The notes under the pieces were generated by a model, which saw nothing but the letters and a program-made list of their open reading frames with translations, did no database searches and had not been told where the DNA came from. A program made the position numbers and the translations under genes. From positions 1-64,000 of the forward strand of contig JAGXAB010000028.1 of the NCBI GenBank assembly GCA_018971775.1: DNA of 64,000 nt. The letters are read 5' to 3'. This stretch comes from Cyanobacteria bacterium REEB67. GTDB lineage: Bacteria > Cyanobacteriota > Vampirovibrionia > Obscuribacterales > Obscuribacteraceae. Shown here in pieces: positions 27,238-35,338 of the stretch (its first letter is position 1; each line of letters starts with the position of its first letter).

Positions 27238-28275
27238 ATGACAAGTTCAAAAGTAACGGTTTCTTCGGTCAGCGGCACCCCCGACGCTTCCCGGCGCATT
27301 CGCCGTATCGTCGACAAGCTCGCTCGCCATAAGAAACTCAACATCGAAGCTTCGCGCCAGGCCCTGCGGGACGCCATCAAGCATGCAAATGATATGCACG
27401 CTCTCGGCTTCCTCCACTACGCTGGCGTCCTCGACCTCCACCTGCCCGACGGCACGACGGTCGCAATCATCCCGGACTGGCACATCCCCGCCCATGACCG
27501 TCAAGTGACGTTTATGGTCAAGCAGTGGCTGTCCGACCTTCGCCCCGACATCATCATCCTGATCGGTGATGCCGCGGACATGTTCGGTCTCTCGCGCTGG
27601 CCCAAGCCGCCCCGCGTCGTCGCCAACACCCAGAGCGAACTCGACGAAACGCGTCGGATCATCGACGACATCATCGAATGCTCCGGCTGTATGCACGTCT
27701 TCTACATCCTCGGCAACCACGAGGATCGCGGCCGCCGCACCCAGATCGACCCGAACTCCAACGTGGCCAGCCTGATCGACCCGTCGACGCAGGAACCCAT
27801 CCTCAACTTCCACTTCCTCATGGGCTACAAGCCCGGCGACCCGATCACGTTCATCTACGGCGCCTTCGAGGATGGTGGCTTCGGCGGTGGCATCCTGATC
27901 AACGGCGAAATCAAGTTCATCCACGGCAACAAGGTCCGTCCGAAGCCGGGCGCCAGCCCCTACGCGGAAGCGGACGCCGCCGGCAAGAGCATCGGTCAGG
28001 GTCACACCCACCGCTATGCCAAGCGGGCCCGCCGCAACACCAAGAGCGGTCTGATTCGTAGCTACGAGTTTGGCTTCCTCGGCGACGAGCGTCACCCCTA
28101 CCTCGGCTACGCCTTCAACACCAACTGGCACCAGGGTGTTGCAACCGGTCGCGTGCACGGCGACTTGCTGCACATCGAGATGCACCCCGTGAAGAAGATC
28201 AAAGACAAGCTCACCGGTCAGATCAGCAGCCTGATGCTGGCCGGCTCGAAGCTGTACCAGTCATCCGGCTACTGA
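27238..28275 (+). CDS. Metallophosphoesterase
   Basis: 345 residues, cytoplasmic. After a basic N-terminal helix region it carries the full calcineurin-like set: D80-x-H82 (PDWHIPAHD), G110-D111-x2-D114 (IGDAADMF), G159-N160-H161-E162, H229 (IHGN) and G255-H256-T-H258. These residues hold two metals and hydrolyse phosphoesters. The substrate is unknown. GGAG seven bases before ATG 27238 selects it over ATG 27226. Codons end almost always in C or G and lysine is nearly always AAG, shared with the next two genes. The first of the cassette; 99 bases separate it from the HAD gene. Confidence 0.85.
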   Translation: MTSSKVTVSSVSGTPDASRRIRRIVDKLARHKKLNIEASRQALRDAIKHANDMHALGFLHYAGVLDLHLPDGTTVAIIPDWHIPAHDRQVTFMVKQWLSDLRPDIIILIGDAADMFGLSRWPKPPRVVANTQSELDETRRIIDDIIECSGCMHVFYILGNHEDRGRRTQIDPNSNVASLIDPSTQEPILNFHFLMGYKPGDPITFIYGAFEDGGFGGGILINGEIKFIHGNKVRPKPGASPYAEADAAGKSIGQGHTHRYAKRARRNTKSGLIRSYEFGFLGDERHPYLGYAFNTNWHQGVATGRVHGDLLHIEMHPVKKIKDKLTGQISSLMLAGSKLYQSSGY

Positions 28276-28374
28276 GCCGCCCTTACCAACCCTGAGCAGC
28301 CCTCCCTTGCGCATTACACATGCGTCACGGTATGGCTCTCGATTTCTACCGTCTAATTCCGCAAGGAGAATATT

Positions 28375-29142
28375 ATGAGCGTTAACAAGAAATCCAAAGG
28401 GCTAGTTCTGGCAGCGGCTCCGTCCGCCCCGAACTGGCCTCACACCTGCATCACCAATCCGGCCAAGCACTTCGAATGGGCACCCATTCTGCTGTCGGAC
28501 CTGCACGGTGTGTTCGTCGACTGGGAAACCAAGTTCCAGTCCTTCTGCGCCTCCCACGGCGTGCACTTCGAAATCGAAGGTCGCACCTTCTACGACATCG
28601 GCCGCGACCCGTCGCAGTCGATCACCCCGGATCAGTTCGCCGAGCTCTTCACTGAGTTCGTCCGTCTGCCCGAGGGCTATGGCGCGCTCGAGCCCAACCC
28701 GGTGGTCATCCACCAAATGGAAGCGATCGTCAAGGCCGGCATCAAGCTGGTCATCGCCACCTACACCCCCGGCGCCACGGACCTGCGTCCCGACGGCACC
28801 ATGGGCTTCCACCACGGCATCGCCCAGCGTGTCACCAAGGAGCTGATCATCAAGCACCTCGGCCACCTGATCCGCGAGCAGGACATCATCTTCTGCAGCC
28901 CCAGCGCCAAGAAGCACCTCATGTTCGAGATGCACTGCCCGCTGATCGTGGAAGACCATCCCGTCACCGCCGTCGATGTCGCTACCAGCGCCCACGCAGC
29001 CATTCTCGTGCCGCGCTCGTACAACGCTTCGATCATCAACGTCACCAACGTGCTGCGTTTGGAAGACGACAACCAGCTGGCGGACGCCGTGCTTTCCTTC
29101 TTCGAGGGCATCCTCGACGCTGGCAAGCTGGCCAAGGCCTAA
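28375..29142 (+). CDS. HAD-superfamily phosphatase-like protein
   Basis: 255 residues. It has the HAD order of motifs: ILLSDLHGVFVDWE (motif I, D42, with His at 44 where the general acid Asp usually stands, DxDGV becoming DLHGV), IKLVIATYTP (motif II Thr), AKKHLMFEMHCP (motif III Lys) and LIVEDHP (motif IV acidic pair E193-D194). The layout recalls 5'(3')-deoxyribonucleotidases. The D-to-H change may weaken or alter catalysis. AAGGAG precedes the ATG. It is eleven bases from the next gene, so they share one transcript. Confidence 0.65.
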   Translation: MSVNKKSKGLVLAAAPSAPNWPHTCITNPAKHFEWAPILLSDLHGVFVDWETKFQSFCASHGVHFEIEGRTFYDIGRDPSQSITPDQFAELFTEFVRLPEGYGALEPNPVVIHQMEAIVKAGIKLVIATYTPGATDLRPDGTMGFHHGIAQRVTKELIIKHLGHLIREQDIIFCSPSAKKHLMFEMHCPLIVEDHPVTAVDVATSAHAAILVPRSYNASIINVTNVLRLEDDNQLADAVLSFFEGILDAGKLAKA

Positions 29143-29153
29143 GGAGTTTTATC

Positions 29154-30392
29154 ATGCCTAACAAAGCAACTTACAACAAGAAGGTTGTCGTCAAGGAGAT
29201 CCCCCGGACCTCGCTTGCCGAAGCCGGTATCTATCGTCTGAGTCTGCCCGACGGCGCCAAGGTAGTCGCCCTGGCCAACGCCCTCTGGCCGCACCACGAC
29301 CGCAACCTCGACAAGATGTACAAGGACTTCATCGCCGACTACCAGCCCGACGTCGTCGTGCTGCTCGGTCAGATGCTGGACCACGAAGCGTTCCGCGCCC
29401 TCACCGAGGACGAGCGCAACTACCTGCACAAGCAGACCGACACCGACGAAGTCTCGATCGCCCGCGAAGCCGGCGCCTTCGAAGACATGGTCAAGTCGAT
29501 GCGCGAGCAGGCCGGTCGTTACATCGAATCCTTCGCCATCGGCAAGACCAAGGTCTTCTACGTGCCCGGTGTTCGCACCGAGCACAAGATCGTGGAATAC
29601 GTCCAGCAGGAGAAGGACTTCCGCGACAACTGGACGACCAATCACCCGGAAGCGGCCGACTTCCCGTCCGACCCGGATCGCAAGATCCCCGGCGAATTCG
29701 ACAAGTTCCTTTGCCTGAACAAGTCGAAGCGCGTCCGCGTCCTGCCCTACGAAGCGGCGCTTCTGATCAACGAGCACACGCTCTACATGATCGGCGACTT
29801 CAAGCGTCGTCACCCCGGGGACGCCGTTTACGTCGAATGGGAACAGCGCCACTATTCGCTGGTCCGCTCTTTCGACGGCAAGCTGTCTTCGGCCTGGCAC
29901 ACGTCGGTCGAGCACACGCAGCCGACGCTGCTCAAGAACTATCACGAGACGCACGAGGTGGGCTACTTCTGGGATGACCTGAAGAACGGCCACCTGCGCG
30001 ACTATGACCGTCGTGCTCAGGGCTTCTTCTATGGTGAATATCACCTGGGCGAGCTCTTTGCCGAAACGGCCTTCGTGATGCGCGGCACCGGCGGTCTGCG
30101 CTCCTTCGTCGTGGGCGGCAAGGCTTACACCGAAGAGACCGCTGGCGGCCTCGACAACGGTGGCGAGCTGACCCTGGCTGACGAGACGGAGTCGGAAGAC
30201 GACGAGTGGAATATTTTCTCTCGTCCGGAACCGGCCCCGGCAGCTGAAGTCGAAGCCCCGGCTCCGGCCAAGGCCAAGACCGTAAAGGGGAAAGCTGCGA
30301 CGAAAGCCGCGGCCAAGAAGCCCGCTCGCAAACCGGCCGCCAAGTCCAGGGCGAAAGCTCCGGCCAAGAGCAAGAGCACGAAGAGCAAGTAA
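29154..30392 (+). CDS. Metallophosphoesterase paralogue without catalytic residues, H1-like tail
   Basis: 412 residues. The first 300 align with the protein two genes upstream: VVALANALWPHHDR against VAIIPDWHIPAHDR, QPDVVVLLGQMLD against RPDIIILIGDAAD, and KVFYVPGVRTEH against HVFYILGNHEDR. At these sites D80, H82, D111, N160 and H161 are replaced by N42, L44, Q73, V140 and R141, so metal binding should be lost. The last 55 residues are Lys, Ala and Pro only apart from a few others (AAKKPARKPAAKSRAKAPAK), like bacterial histone-H1-type tails that bind nucleic acid. A non-enzymatic subunit or nucleic-acid tether is a reasonable inference. AAGGAG precedes the ATG. Confidence 0.7.
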   Translation: MPNKATYNKKVVVKEIPRTSLAEAGIYRLSLPDGAKVVALANALWPHHDRNLDKMYKDFIADYQPDVVVLLGQMLDHEAFRALTEDERNYLHKQTDTDEVSIAREAGAFEDMVKSMREQAGRYIESFAIGKTKVFYVPGVRTEHKIVEYVQQEKDFRDNWTTNHPEAADFPSDPDRKIPGEFDKFLCLNKSKRVRVLPYEAALLINEHTLYMIGDFKRRHPGDAVYVEWEQRHYSLVRSFDGKLSSAWHTSVEHTQPTLLKNYHETHEVGYFWDDLKNGHLRDYDRRAQGFFYGEYHLGELFAETAFVMRGTGGLRSFVVGGKAYTEETAGGLDNGGELTLADETESEDDEWNIFSRPEPAPAAEVEAPAPAKAKTVKGKAATKAAAKKPARKPAAKSRAKAPAKSKSTKSK

Positions 30393-30424
30393 GCTCTGAG
30401 CGCGGGACAGAATCAGGTCAGGGT

Positions 30425-30478
30425 GCCGCAGTCTAGGATCGGGATTTATTTCTCGATACCTGACTGCGGCGCTCTTTT
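30425..30478 (+). terminator. Intrinsic terminator of the phosphoesterase operon
   Basis: GCCGCAGTC pairs with GACTGCGGC (nine pairs), continued inward by AGG-ATCG with CGAT-A-CCT, and is followed by GCTCTTTT. It lies 32 bases after the stop of the third gene. Confidence 0.75.
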
Positions 30479-30562
30479 GACTTGATTTTGTTTTACCGAT
30501 TTCTATTACTTGCGATAGTAAAAACCGCGCTTTTTTTTTCCAAAAAGAGAAATGAGCAGGGC

Positions 30563-30617
30563 AAAAAAAACAGGGCGAAGGCGACCGAGAAAAATTCTCG
30601 ATAAACCCTCGCCCTGT
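30563..30617 (-). terminator. Intrinsic terminator of mxa-like operon 1
   Basis: On the minus strand ACAGGGCGAGGG pairs with CCTTCGCCCTGT, with an inner CGAGAATTTTTCTCG hairpin, followed by eight T. It lies 20 bases beyond the stop of the four-helix membrane gene. Confidence 0.8.
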
Positions 30618-30637
30618 CAAATCAATTCAGGTCAAGC

Positions 30638-31006
30638 TCAAAGCAAGAAGGGCGAGATCGCCCAACCGGCAAGGATCAGAATCAGCGATGCACCCATGGC
30701 CGCGCCGAAGCTGCGCACATAGAGGATGCCGGGCATGATCCGACCGGTGGCGAAAATGCATATGGCATTGACCAGCCAGGCGACGACGCCGAGCGTGAAC
30801 AATTCGAGCGGTATCGAGAGGCCGATACCGCTCAAGGTCAGGACATGCCAGAAGATCTTGTTGGCAAGCGCGACGACAACCAGGGCGAGGACGCCTCGCA
30901 GCCCGCTGTTGCGACGAATGGCCACACCACCATCGGTGGCAGCGGGCACGATATAGAGCAGGGCGATCAGCAAGAGCGCCATGTGCAGGATCAGTGTTAA
31001 AAGCAT
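30638..31006 (-). CDS. YvlD/phage-holin-4-type membrane protein
   Basis: 122 residues with four hydrophobic segments. The segment IPLELFTLGVVAWLVNAICI followed by IMPGILYVRSFGAAMGASLI is the recognisable pattern of the Phage_holin_4_2 (YvlD) family. Members are ordinary bacterial membrane proteins despite the name, and nothing else here is phage-like. AAGGA is seven bases before the ATG. It is the last gene of mxa-like operon 1, 15 bases after the MxaA-like gene. Confidence 0.7.
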   Translation of the reverse strand: MLLTLILHMALLLIALLYIVPAATDGGVAIRRNSGLRGVLALVVVALANKIFWHVLTLSGIGLSIPLELFTLGVVAWLVNAICIFATGRIMPGILYVRSFGAAMGASLILILAGWAISPFLL

Positions 31007-31021
31007 GTGTATATCCTTTCT

Positions 31022-32101
31022 TCAACGAGATTTAGAAGAAGCCTGGGCCGATGCCAGCACCACTTTAGTGGGCGGCAGTTTGGCCAGCGCCTCCGCCGTG
31101 TAGGAGGGCACCAGGTAGTCGAAGACCGCCTTGATGCCCTGGTGCTCCTCTTCGCCGAGGACTTCATCGCGGTAGATCACTCTGTCGCAAGTGCGCAGGA
31201 TGTCGGCCACCTCGATCGGTCCGTTATACGAGTAGAGAAGGTAGTAGCTCGCTTCCAGGGTCGTCTTGGTCTCGACCTTGTAGAGCCTGCGCAATAGCTG
31301 CGAGAGTTCGGCATAGCGATCGGCGCTTCTGTCGCCCGCTTCCATCCTCGACCAGATCTCGTTGAAATCGCGGCGTGCCAGCAAAAAGCGATTGGGCAAA
31401 CCTTTCAGTTCGAGCGCAATCGGCTGTTCGCGCCTGTAGCGCAGGAAGAGAGAGAAGAAGAAAATGGCGCCAAACAGACCGCCCAGGACCAGCGCGCCGG
31501 TGGCCAATGGGTCGAGGCCGGGATTGAAGCGCAGCTTGCCTTCCTGGACGATGTCGCGTCCGTCCCAGGTATTCGAGGTGAAAGCTTCGAGGGCGGGCAA
31601 GGTCACGGTGACGTCTTCATTAGTGGCTTTGATGCGATAGCTCAAGTTGGCATTGAGCACCAGCTTGGCTGCCGGTGAAAAACTCTGCAGCTTGACCTCG
31701 ACACGCAGACGACGAGAGCCGTCCGCTGCGGTGCGAGCGAAGAACGACGGCTCGCCGACGATTTCGAAGTCGCCGTCCACGGCCATGCTGTGCAGGTCGA
31801 TTTCGCTGCCCCGTTTTTCCTTGAAGAATATTGTCACCGGGATGACATCACCGATGCGGTAGCCGTAGTCGCGACCGACCACGACGACAACCTCGGGAGC
31901 AAGACTGGCTGCCGCTGCCTGCTGTGCCGCAGTCGGTGCCTGACCGGCGACGACGTCGGAGGGAAAGGTCGGCCACTGTGTGCGCCCCTCCCAGTAGAAC
32001 CAGGCGAGGCTGCCGCAGACAGCCGCAATCAGAAGCGTGATCAGGAGAAAAGCACTGAAGCGACCCAACTTTTTGGGGCCGCGATCATTTTCGATCTGCA
32101 T
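31022..32101 (-). CDS. MxaA-like membrane protein, module 1
   Basis: About 359 residues. An N-terminal membrane helix (FLLITLLIAAVCGSLAWFYW), a periplasmic beta-rich region starting VVVVVGRDYGYRIGDVIPVT, a second membrane helix (ALVLGGLFGAIFFFSLFL) and a cytoplasmic helical domain (ARRDFNEIWSRMEAG, YKVETKTTLE). This order matches MxaA-type proteins that work with MoxR ATPases and VWA proteins in assembling metal-dependent periplasmic complexes. ATG 32101 has GGGGG upstream and overlaps the preceding VWA gene end by 17 bases. A paralogue is at 56530. Confidence 0.65.
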   Translation of the reverse strand: MQIENDRGPKKLGRFSAFLLITLLIAAVCGSLAWFYWEGRTQWPTFPSDVVAGQAPTAAQQAAAASLAPEVVVVVGRDYGYRIGDVIPVTIFFKEKRGSEIDLHSMAVDGDFEIVGEPSFFARTAADGSRRLRVEVKLQSFSPAAKLVLNANLSYRIKATNEDVTVTLPALEAFTSNTWDGRDIVQEGKLRFNPGLDPLATGALVLGGLFGAIFFFSLFLRYRREQPIALELKGLPNRFLLARRDFNEIWSRMEAGDRSADRYAELSQLLRRLYKVETKTTLEASYYLLYSYNGPIEVADILRTCDRVIYRDEVLGEEEHQGIKAVFDYLVPSYTAEALAKLPPTKVVLASAQASSKSR

Positions 32102-33191
32102 GGGAGCCCCCTTTCTTTGGATTCGGACGGGCGAAACGAGCTTCCGCCGCAATCAACATTGCCAGTACAAGAGAGAGAAAGGCGGTCAGCAGAGCATAGG
32201 GGAAAAGCTCCAGCGTTCCTGGCTTACGGACGGTTTCCAGACGCGATACCATGCGCGTCATGGTGAAATCCGAAGCCTTTTCTACTCTTGTGTAACGGCC
32301 ACCGACGGCATTTTTCAAGAGCAATAGCGAATTTTCGTCAAGGCGGCTAGTCACCACCTCGCCGTCATTTTCATAGTACTGTTTGTCATGATAGAGCGCC
32401 TGATCCTGCGGTGAGAGCAGAGCCACAGGCACAGCCGAAGGAGTAAGCTTGCCCAGTCCAGCAATAATCAGCTCGATATTGCGCTTCTTCAACTCTCGGA
32501 TAATCACAGCCATGTCGTCGTAGCTGGAATCATTGCCGCCGTCCGAAAAGAGCACGATGACACGCCGATGTTCAGGCTTGGAGTCGAGGTCGAAGAGCTG
32601 AAAAGCCATATCGAAAGCCATGGCCAGTTCGCTGCCTTCGCCCGGGGCGCTGCCGACGTAAACGGCACGGTTGGTCACCCAGCGCAATGCTTCCATGTCA
32701 TGGGTTAGGAAAGCCTGGGGCCAGGCCTTCCCCGAGAAGGTGACCATACCAAGCTGGTTGTAGCTGAGCGAGCCCATCACATCATGAATGAGCAGATACT
32801 TGGCCATGTCCAGCCTGCGACCTTGGTCATAGGGCTTGGGAAGCTGGCCTCTGTAATCGGGGATAGCCATCGAGCGACTGACGTCGACGACGGCCATGAC
32901 ATCGATTGTGCCGGTGGGAAATTCGGCATTGCCGTGTTCGCGCACCGGCCTGGAAAGAGCGACAATCAGAGCCGCGGCGGCGATCGAGAGGAAGAGCAGC
33001 CGCAATGCCAGGCGCCCTTTCGTGATCGGTTGGATGAACGGTTGAATCAGGGGGCGTTCCCCGTATTCATCGAGGATTTTTTCAGTGCGGTGCCTGGCAA
33101 GCAAGTAGCCCAGTCCAGCGAGGACGGGGACAAAAGCAAGAAGCCAGAGCACTTGCTGATTGATGAAGTGCATGTGTTGCATGATTTGCAT
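32085..33191 (-). CDS. VWA-domain membrane protein (BatA/MxaL-like), module 1
   Basis: 368 residues. Two N-terminal membrane helices flank a short cytoplasmic loop (VPVLAGLGYLLARHR; LLFLSIAAAALIVALSRP). A von Willebrand A domain follows with an intact metal site: D-x-S-x-S (VVDVSRSMAIP), the Thr in MVTFSGKAWP and the Asp in VLFSDGGND. A C-terminal membrane helix (LFPYALLTAFLSLVLAMLIA) ends it. These proteins partner MoxR ATPases in chaperone-like assembly of envelope complexes. GAGG precedes the ATG. Translationally coupled to the MxaA-like gene. Confidence 0.8.
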   Translation of the reverse strand: MQIMQHMHFINQQVLWLLAFVPVLAGLGYLLARHRTEKILDEYGERPLIQPFIQPITKGRLALRLLFLSIAAAALIVALSRPVREHGNAEFPTGTIDVMAVVDVSRSMAIPDYRGQLPKPYDQGRRLDMAKYLLIHDVMGSLSYNQLGMVTFSGKAWPQAFLTHDMEALRWVTNRAVYVGSAPGEGSELAMAFDMAFQLFDLDSKPEHRRVIVLFSDGGNDSSYDDMAVIIRELKKRNIELIIAGLGKLTPSAVPVALLSPQDQALYHDKQYYENDGEVVTSRLDENSLLLLKNAVGGRYTRVEKASDFTMTRMVSRLETVRKPGTLELFPYALLTAFLSLVLAMLIAAEARFARPNPKKGGSHADRK

Positions 33192-33202
33192 AACTGGCCT
33201 CG

Positions 33203-33766
33203 TTAGATACCCTTCTTGCCTTGATGGCTGGCACCGCCGCCGGGTTGCTGGCCAGGCTGATTACCACCCTGACCGGCACCGTCGCCTTTGCCCGCGCCAC
33301 CGCCGCCGCCACCACCGGAGGGCTTGGTCAGCCGCTCGAGATTGTATTTGGCCGCAAGATGGTCGGGGTTGTGCCGAAGGGCTTGTTTGTAGGCGTCTAC
33401 CGCCTGGGACTGTTGTTTATTCTTCTCGCGACTGATGCCCAGCAAAAACTGGATATCAGCCGCTTCGCTCTGAGCGCGTGCCGTTGTCGGAATTGATCCG
33501 GTCTGGGCGGTCAGCGTCGAATAAGCTCTGGAGGCGAGCTGGGCAGCGACGTCGTACTGATGGGCCTTGTACTGTTGCAGAGCGGCGTCATAATATGCCA
33601 CCACTTTGTCGCCGTAATCGGATTGGGCCGCCGTGTCAGGGTGGCCGAGGTAGAGAGGCAAGGTGTAGCTCACCAGGCGCAGCACTCCCACGGAAAATAC
33701 TCCGAGGAAAGCGATGGCAGCCAGCACGGCTAAAAATCCCCGCCCTTTGTAGAGAAATTTTTGCAT
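33203..33766 (-). CDS. MxaK-like TPR membrane protein, module 1
   Basis: 187 residues: a membrane helix (LAVLAAIAFLGVFSVGVLRL), a periplasmic TPR region (YYDAALQQYKAHQYDVAAQL; FLLGISREKNKQQSQAVDAY), and a glycine-rich, Gln- and Pro-containing tail. It sits between two VWA genes, as MxaK does in mxaCKL and BatC/E in bat operons. It starts 46 bases after one VWA gene and ends 11 bases before the other. Confidence 0.65.
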   Translation of the reverse strand: MQKFLYKGRGFLAVLAAIAFLGVFSVGVLRLVSYTLPLYLGHPDTAAQSDYGDKVVAYYDAALQQYKAHQYDVAAQLASRAYSTLTAQTGSIPTTARAQSEAADIQFLLGISREKNKQQSQAVDAYKQALRHNPDHLAAKYNLERLTKPSGGGGGGGAGKGDGAGQGGNQPGQQPGGGASHQGKKGI

Positions 33767-33812
33767 AAAAACTCCTGTTATTCAGGCTCTGGAAAAGATT
33801 GACCGCCGGCGT

Positions 33813-34916
33813 TTACTGGTTATGCACGAGCAGCGAGGCGAAGAAGCCCAGGGTGAGCAAACCGAGGGCGGCGAAGGCGAAGTAGATGAAGCGCTCATCG
33901 CGCTTTTCGGTAGAGGCAACCTTGATCGAAGAGCGCTCCATGCTGTCTATTTGCTCGAAGACTTTTTGCATGTCGCCGGCTTGCTCGACGCGGAAGACAT
34001 GACCGTGGACGGCATCGGCCAGGCGCATCACGTCGACCTGTTGTGTGGCCAGAGTTTCACCGACGCCGACGACATAGAAATGCACATCGTGGCTGTTGAG
34101 CTTGTCGGTCAGACGTTGCATCGCCTCGGGAGAAATCTCGTCCTCGCCGTCGGTGACCATGATGATCACCTTGCTGCGCGCCTTGCCTATTTCATCAAAA
34201 TGGGCGATAGCTGCGTCGATCGGACCGGGATCGATCGAGCCAAAATTAGTGCCATCACCGACGGTGCGCGACAGAAACTTGGCATTGCGGTAGATGATTT
34301 TCAGATCATCGGTGAGAGGCCAAAACCAGTACTGGTAGATGTCGAAAGTCATCACGGCAATGCGATCGTTTTGCCTGGCGATGTAACGATTGCGGATGAA
34401 ATCTAGAACGGCAGCCTGAGCTACTTTGATCCGCGTCAGCGTATTGGGATCGGGCGGACCGTCATAGCCGCCGTAAGAACCCTGGCCGCCACCGGCAAAC
34501 CCGGGAGAAGACGATGAAGCACTGCCTCCCGCCGATTTGTCGGCATCGAGGGCCGAGGTCGGCATGCCCGGGAAGTCTTTATCCAGATCGGTAGCGGGGG
34601 CGCTGTGTTGCGGAGCATCGCCTGTCACCGGTGAACCCATCGAGCCGGACTTGTCGACCGTGATGATGATATCGCGCGCCTTGATGCTGTCATCAGCTTC
34701 GTAGTAGACGCGTTGAGGCCGAGCGAGAGCGCCGATCAGGGCGACCAGAGCAAGAGTGAACAGTAGTTTGGGCAAAACGAGAAGGAAGCGGCTGCCGAAC
34801 CCGTTGCCGAGTCCGTTGAGATGGGTAAGTCCGACCTTACCGCGACGCCTCAAAAACAGCCAGTAGACTGGAATCAGCAAAAGCGCTGCAAACCAGTACG
34901 GTTGTGAGAAAGTCAT
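33813..34916 (-). CDS. VWA-domain membrane protein (BatB/MxaC-like), module 1
   Basis: About 367 residues. Two N-terminal membrane helices (WFAALLLIPVYWLFL; FTLALVALIGALARP), a VWA domain with IITVDKSGSMGS (D-x-S-x-S), an Ala/Ser/Gly-rich insert of about 50 residues after it, the VMTFD segment and IMVTDGEDEIS, then a C-terminal membrane helix (FAFAALGLLTLGFFASLLV). First gene of module 1. Two in-frame ATGs lie six bases apart; ATG 34916 (MTFSQPYW) has AGG seven bases upstream. No MoxR gene lies upstream. Confidence 0.8.
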   Translation of the reverse strand: MTFSQPYWFAALLLIPVYWLFLRRRGKVGLTHLNGLGNGFGSRFLLVLPKLLFTLALVALIGALARPQRVYYEADDSIKARDIIITVDKSGSMGSPVTGDAPQHSAPATDLDKDFPGMPTSALDADKSAGGSASSSSPGFAGGGQGSYGGYDGPPDPNTLTRIKVAQAAVLDFIRNRYIARQNDRIAVMTFDIYQYWFWPLTDDLKIIYRNAKFLSRTVGDGTNFGSIDPGPIDAAIAHFDEIGKARSKVIIMVTDGEDEISPEAMQRLTDKLNSHDVHFYVVGVGETLATQQVDVMRLADAVHGHVFRVEQAGDMQKVFEQIDSMERSSIKVASTEKRDERFIYFAFAALGLLTLGFFASLLVHNQ

Positions 34917-35338
34917 AGTCATACCTGCTTTGATAAGAGGCTGGCCCGCTCCGGCAAACACCTGAAGTGCCTGGGGGCGAGCAGAAAAGCATTAGTGTCT
35001 GGGCTCAGACGCTGGAGAAGGAGAAACCGAAAAAGAAACTAGGGGGAGAGTTAGTACCTGAACCTAGAAGGTAAGCCTCAGAGTTCTCAATATAAATGAG
35101 AGATAAAGCCGTTAAAAGAAACTGAGCTTGCCCGAAAGCCGCTAACGACGCCGTTGCCAAGAAGAGATATCCGACCGGTCTGCTGCCACCGCTAGCTTCG
35201 CTAAAAGCTTAAACTTCGGCCGGAGCATAGCAAAAGGGAGCGGGCCTTGCTTCCGTTCGGCAATTTTTTGCTGCCATTTCCGAGGAAATTTCCGGAAGGC
35301 TGGGAACAAAATTAGAGACAGCCAAAGGACAACTTCGC
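34917..35338. other. Divergent intergenic region
   Basis: Holds the promoters of mxa-like module 1 (minus) and of the degenerate GGDEF gene (plus). No gene, RNA or clear repeat seen. Confidence 0.5.

Noticed and set aside
29139-30620. 493-codon open frame on the minus strand opposite the third cassette gene
   Set aside because: It is a shadow of a gene with C/G-ending codons; it repeats across the whole cassette (also 27247-28185 and 28402-28995), has no ribosome site and its sequence is Val/Gly/Asp-biased without domain motifs.
30638-31006. Prophage signal from the holin-type protein
   Set aside because: YvlD-type proteins are common chromosomal membrane proteins and no capsid, tail, integrase or lysin gene is nearby.
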